A stretch of 64,000 bases of DNA from DATFES01 sp035457725 (GTDB lineage Bacteria > Pseudomonadota > Alphaproteobacteria > CACIAM-22H2): the NCBI GenBank assembly GCA_035457725.1, contig DATIBC010000008.1:1-64000 (forward strand), given 5' to 3'. A program made the translations under genes and the position numbers. Positions 61,112-64,000 of the stretch are shown here, piece by piece; position 1 is the stretch's first letter, and the number at the start of each line of letters is the position of its first letter. The notes under the pieces were generated by a model. It ran no database searches, had not been told where the DNA came from, and worked only from the letters and a program-made list of their open reading frames with translations.

Positions 61112-62098
61112 TCAATGCCCTCCGGAAACGCCCTTGTCGATCCTGAGGCGCGGATCGACGGCGTAATACAGCAGATCGACGATCAGATTGATCACCACGA
61201 AGAAGAACGCGACCAGGCAAAGGTACGCCGCCATCACCGGCACGTCGGCCACAGTCACCGACTGGATGAATAACAGACCCATTCCCGGCCACTGGAACAC
61301 CGTTTCGGTGATGATGGCGAATGCGATGATCGCGCCGAGTTGGAGCCCGGTGATGGTTATCACCGGAACCAGCGTGTTCCTCAGCGCGTGCCCGAAATGG
61401 ACCGCGCGGTTGGCGAGGCCGCGCGCGCGCGCGAACTTTATATAGTCGGTGCGCAGCACCTCGAGCATTTCCGCGCGCACGAGCCGCATGATCAGCGTCA
61501 TCTGGAAGAGGCCGAGCGTGATCGCCGGCAGTATGAGCGCCTTGAGTCCGCTCGCGGTCAGGAAGCCGGTCGACCACCAGCCGATCTTGACCACGTCGCC
61601 GCGCCCGAACGACGGCAGCCAGCCGAGAATGACCGAGAAGACTAGGATCAGCAGGATGCCGATCAGGAACGTCGGCAGCGATACACCGATCAGCGACACG
61701 GTGAGAAAGAAGCGCGACAGCCACGAGTCGCGATGGAGACCCGTGTATACGCCCATCGGCACGCCGGCGACGAGGGCGAAGAACGCCGCGACCATGCTTA
61801 ACTCGAGAGTCGCCGGAAGCCGCTCGACGATTAACGCGTCGACGGGACGCGCCAAGCGGTACGATATTCCGAAATCGCCTTCGATCGCGTTGCCGACGAA
61901 GCGGAGAAACTGCACGAAAAACGGTCGGTCGAGGCCTAGATCGGCGGCGATCCGCGCGCGATCGGCCTCGGTGAACTCCTGGCCAAGCATGATGGAGATC
62001 GGATCGCCGACATAGGCGAACAGCGAAAAGGCGACGAAGCCGACCGTCAGCATCACGACAACGGATTGGATCAAACGACGGATGATGTAGGCGATCAT
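61112..62098 (-). CDS. Oligopeptide ABC transporter permease (DppB-like)
   Basis: A 328-residue permease beginning MIAYIIRRLIQSVVVMLTVG, a typical DppB start, followed by LFAYVGDPISIMLG and six spans. The EAA loop is KFARARGLANRAVHFGHALRNTLVPV and the C-terminus carries DLLYYAVDPRLRIDKGVSGGH. It lies 56 bp after the substrate-binding-protein gene and 6 bp before the DppC-like gene. Confidence 0.9.
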   Translation of the reverse strand: MIAYIIRRLIQSVVVMLTVGFVAFSLFAYVGDPISIMLGQEFTEADRARIAADLGLDRPFFVQFLRFVGNAIEGDFGISYRLARPVDALIVERLPATLELSMVAAFFALVAGVPMGVYTGLHRDSWLSRFFLTVSLIGVSLPTFLIGILLILVFSVILGWLPSFGRGDVVKIGWWSTGFLTASGLKALILPAITLGLFQMTLIMRLVRAEMLEVLRTDYIKFARARGLANRAVHFGHALRNTLVPVITITGLQLGAIIAFAIITETVFQWPGMGLLFIQSVTVADVPVMAAYLCLVAFFFVVINLIVDLLYYAVDPRLRIDKGVSGGH

Positions 62099-62154
62099 TC
62101 GGTCACAGCCGGCGTTAACACTCGCTTGCTCGCCATCCTACCACACATGCCGGC

Positions 62155-63732
62155 TCATAAGGCGACGGCGGCCGGTCGCGCCCCGTGCAGCACCCGTGCC
62201 GCCCGGCTCCCGGTCCCGCGCTCCGCGCACGGGATCACCTGATGGTGCGGCGGAATATGGGCGACTTCCGCGTTGTGGATTTTTAGCGCGTCGACGATCA
62301 TGGAGGTGCGTTTCTCCTGATCGATCTCGGTCTTGATCTGGTCGACGAGAGCGTCAAACCGAGCGTTGGAGAACTTCCCCAGATTGAGGTTTCCGTCGCC
62401 GCCCTGGCCCCCGGTCCGGGCCAGCGATTGCGGCGAGTAAAGCGCGTCGAACCTCGGCACGCCCCATCCCAGCAGATAGAAGCTGGTGTCGTATTGCTGG
62501 ATCTTGGGGAAATACGTCGCACGCGGCATGGCGTTGAGCTTCGCCTGGATGCCGATCTGCGCCAGCATCGCCGTCACCGCTTGGCATATTTCTTCGTCGT
62601 TGATGTAGCGGTCGTTCGGGCAATCGAGCGTCACCTCGAAGCCGTTGGGATAGCCCGCGTCGGCGAGGAGTTGCTTGGCCTTGTTGCGATCGAGCGGCAA
62701 TCGAACGTCGATCTCCTTGGTGTTTCGGTGCACCTGCGGAGCGATAACCGAGCCGCTCGGCACCGACTGTCCGCGCATGATGCGGCTCTTGATCGCCTCG
62801 ATGTCGATCGCGTGGTAGAATGCCTGGCGCACGCGCAGATCCTTGAACGGGTTCTTACCCTTGACGTTCGAGTACAGCAGTTCGTCGCGGTTCTGATCGA
62901 AACCGAAGAAGATCGTGCGGTTTTCGTTGCCCTCGACAATCCTGGCGTTGCCGCTGCGGCGGATACGGTCGATGTCCTGGACGGGCGGATCGAGGACCAT
63001 GTCGCTCTCGCCCGAGATCAGCGCCGCGATCCGCGTCGCGTCCGACTTGATCGGCCGGTATTCGATTTCGGTGACATTGCCTTCGCGCTTGCCCCACTAG
63101 TTCGGATTTTCGACCAGCACCGTCTTGATGTCGGGTTCGCGCGTCTTGAGGACGTACGGCCCGGTACCGTTGGCGTTGCGCGCCGCGTACGTCTCCTCCT
63201 TTTCGATGTGGTTCTGCGGTTTGGTCACGTTGTGTTTCTCCGACCAGGCCTCGCTCATGATCCGCAATTCGGTCAATTGCGGGATTAGAACCGGGGTCGG
63301 TCCGGTGGTCGCGATGTCGACCGTTAGATCGTCGATCTTGCGCGCCTCGACGATGCCTTGCGTGTAGATCTTGAGGTTCGACGTTGGCGCCAAAGCCCGC
63401 TGGATCGTGAACACCACGTCGCCGGCGGTGAATGGCGCGCCGTCATGGAGCTTCACGCCGGGCCGCAGATTAAAGCGCCAGCGCGTCGGCTCGACCGCCT
63501 GCCACGAGAGCGCCAGCGACGGCTCGATTTTCGACATTTTCTTGCCGCGCGTCACCAGCGGCTCGTAGATCTGCTCTGAGAACGAGTTGTTGAGCCCTTC
63601 GTTTTGCGCGTGGCGGTCCATCGTCAGGATATCGCACTGACTCGACCAGCGGAACGTCTTGGCCTCGGTCGACGTGCGGACGCACAACGCCAGCGATGCC
63701 GTTGCGGCGATGGCGACAAGCGTCCGAATCAT
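62155..63732 (-). pseudogene. Peptide-type ABC transporter substrate-binding protein, interrupted by an in-frame amber codon
   Basis: Two open stretches, 63732-63100 and 63096-62155, are in the same frame and separated only by TAG at 63097-63099. The reading through it is VENPN-stop-WGKREGNVTEIEYRP, where family 5 proteins have N-P-N-Y-W; the missing residue is almost certainly Tyr (TAC or TAT). The N-terminal half has a signal peptide (TASLALCVRTSTEA) and KPGVKLHDGAPFTAGDVVF-like features (GVKLHDGAPFTAGDVVFTIQ). The last 25 or so residues (CAERGTGSRAARVLHGARPA) do not look like a family C-terminus. Cause may be real inactivation, sequencing error or, least likely, read-through. A start at 63747 is also possible, but GGAG lies between the two ATGs and favours 63732. 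Confidence 0.75.
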
Positions 63733-64000
63733 TTCGATTGTCTCCATTCGTTGTGGCCAGGCTCCGCGACAGCGCCAGCCACCATTGTCGCTCCCTGTCG
63801 ACTCGAACCACGTTCTTCGGTGGGTCGATTTGCTTGATTAACAGACCTAGAGTCGCGGCCAGCCCGAGTCAACGGGGATGTCGCCCGACTGCGTGCGGGG
63901 CGCCGACGATCGCTGACCGGCCCCTGCCAAGGCAGCTCAACGGGTGACGATTGACGGCGACTCCGCAAGTGGCCTACCACTGAAGGGGAAAGTACGACTC

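Noticed and set aside
63748..64000. Short frames on both strands in the last 250 bp
   Set aside because: They overlap each other, have no recognisable domain and run off or end near the edge; treated as the upstream region of the interrupted binding-protein gene.

Overview
The window is G+C-rich, densely coded chromosomal DNA. Twin-arginine leaders, FCD-type GntR and LysE families, many periplasmic-binding-protein ABC transporters and Sox-type sulfur genes all suggest a free-living alphaproteobacterium (a Rhodospirillales/Hyphomicrobiales-like soil or water organism; the genus cannot be told). I see no phage, insertion sequence, CRISPR array, rRNA or origin. The one RNA gene is a tRNA-Thr(UGU). 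Nothing in the window is clearly an unknown defence or mobile system; it is mostly a catabolic and transport region.

Layout. 1-2462: the 3' part of a dimethylglycine/sarcosine dehydrogenase-like fusion, then tRNA-Thr. 2625-8399: DedA protein and a sulfur block (TusA, YeeE/TsuA-like transporter, Nudix, SoxY, SoxZ, cytochrome c, FccB-type flavoprotein, GST). 8556-13251: a secreted protein and a minus-strand spermidine/iron-type ABC transporter. 13452-21755: small-molecule catabolism (two SDRs, RraA-like, cupin, UxaA-like dehydratase, LigE-like GST, PEP-mutase family, Ada-like Cys protein, mannitol dehydrogenase family). 21890-27057: TPR-methyltransferase, exported MetX-like hydrolase, SDR, metallo-beta-lactamase-fold protein. 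27200-39896: a long minus-strand sugar-acid run (arabinonate-type dehydratase, aminotransferase, isochorismatase-like, DgoK, a CUT1 ABC transporter with two ATPases, beta-hydroxyacid dehydrogenase, DenD-like). 40085-53797: CigR-like, TPP enzyme, thioesterase, LysE, serine-glyoxylate-type aminotransferase, GntR, a large FAD/Fe-S oxidase, pyrE, hydroxypyruvate isomerase and a peptide-type ABC transporter without ATPase genes. 54132-64000: EamA transporter, ribokinase-like, ManC-type enzyme and a complete Dpp/Opp-type transporter whose binding-protein gene has an in-frame amber codon.

How it fits together. The sulfur block looks like periplasmic sulfide/thiosulfate oxidation or sulfur carriage feeding cytochrome c, with TusA and a thiosulfate-type transporter on the cytoplasmic side; soxXAB and soxCD are not in the window. 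The sugar-acid run would import an aldonate, dehydrate it, and oxidise or phosphorylate the keto-acid, but no aldolase is visible. The 42968-50225 region centres on glyoxylate, hydroxypyruvate and 2-hydroxyacids. Genes are tightly packed, with frequent 4-bp start/stop overlaps. Starts were chosen from Shine-Dalgarno matches, family N-termini and neighbour overlaps, and several remain arguable.
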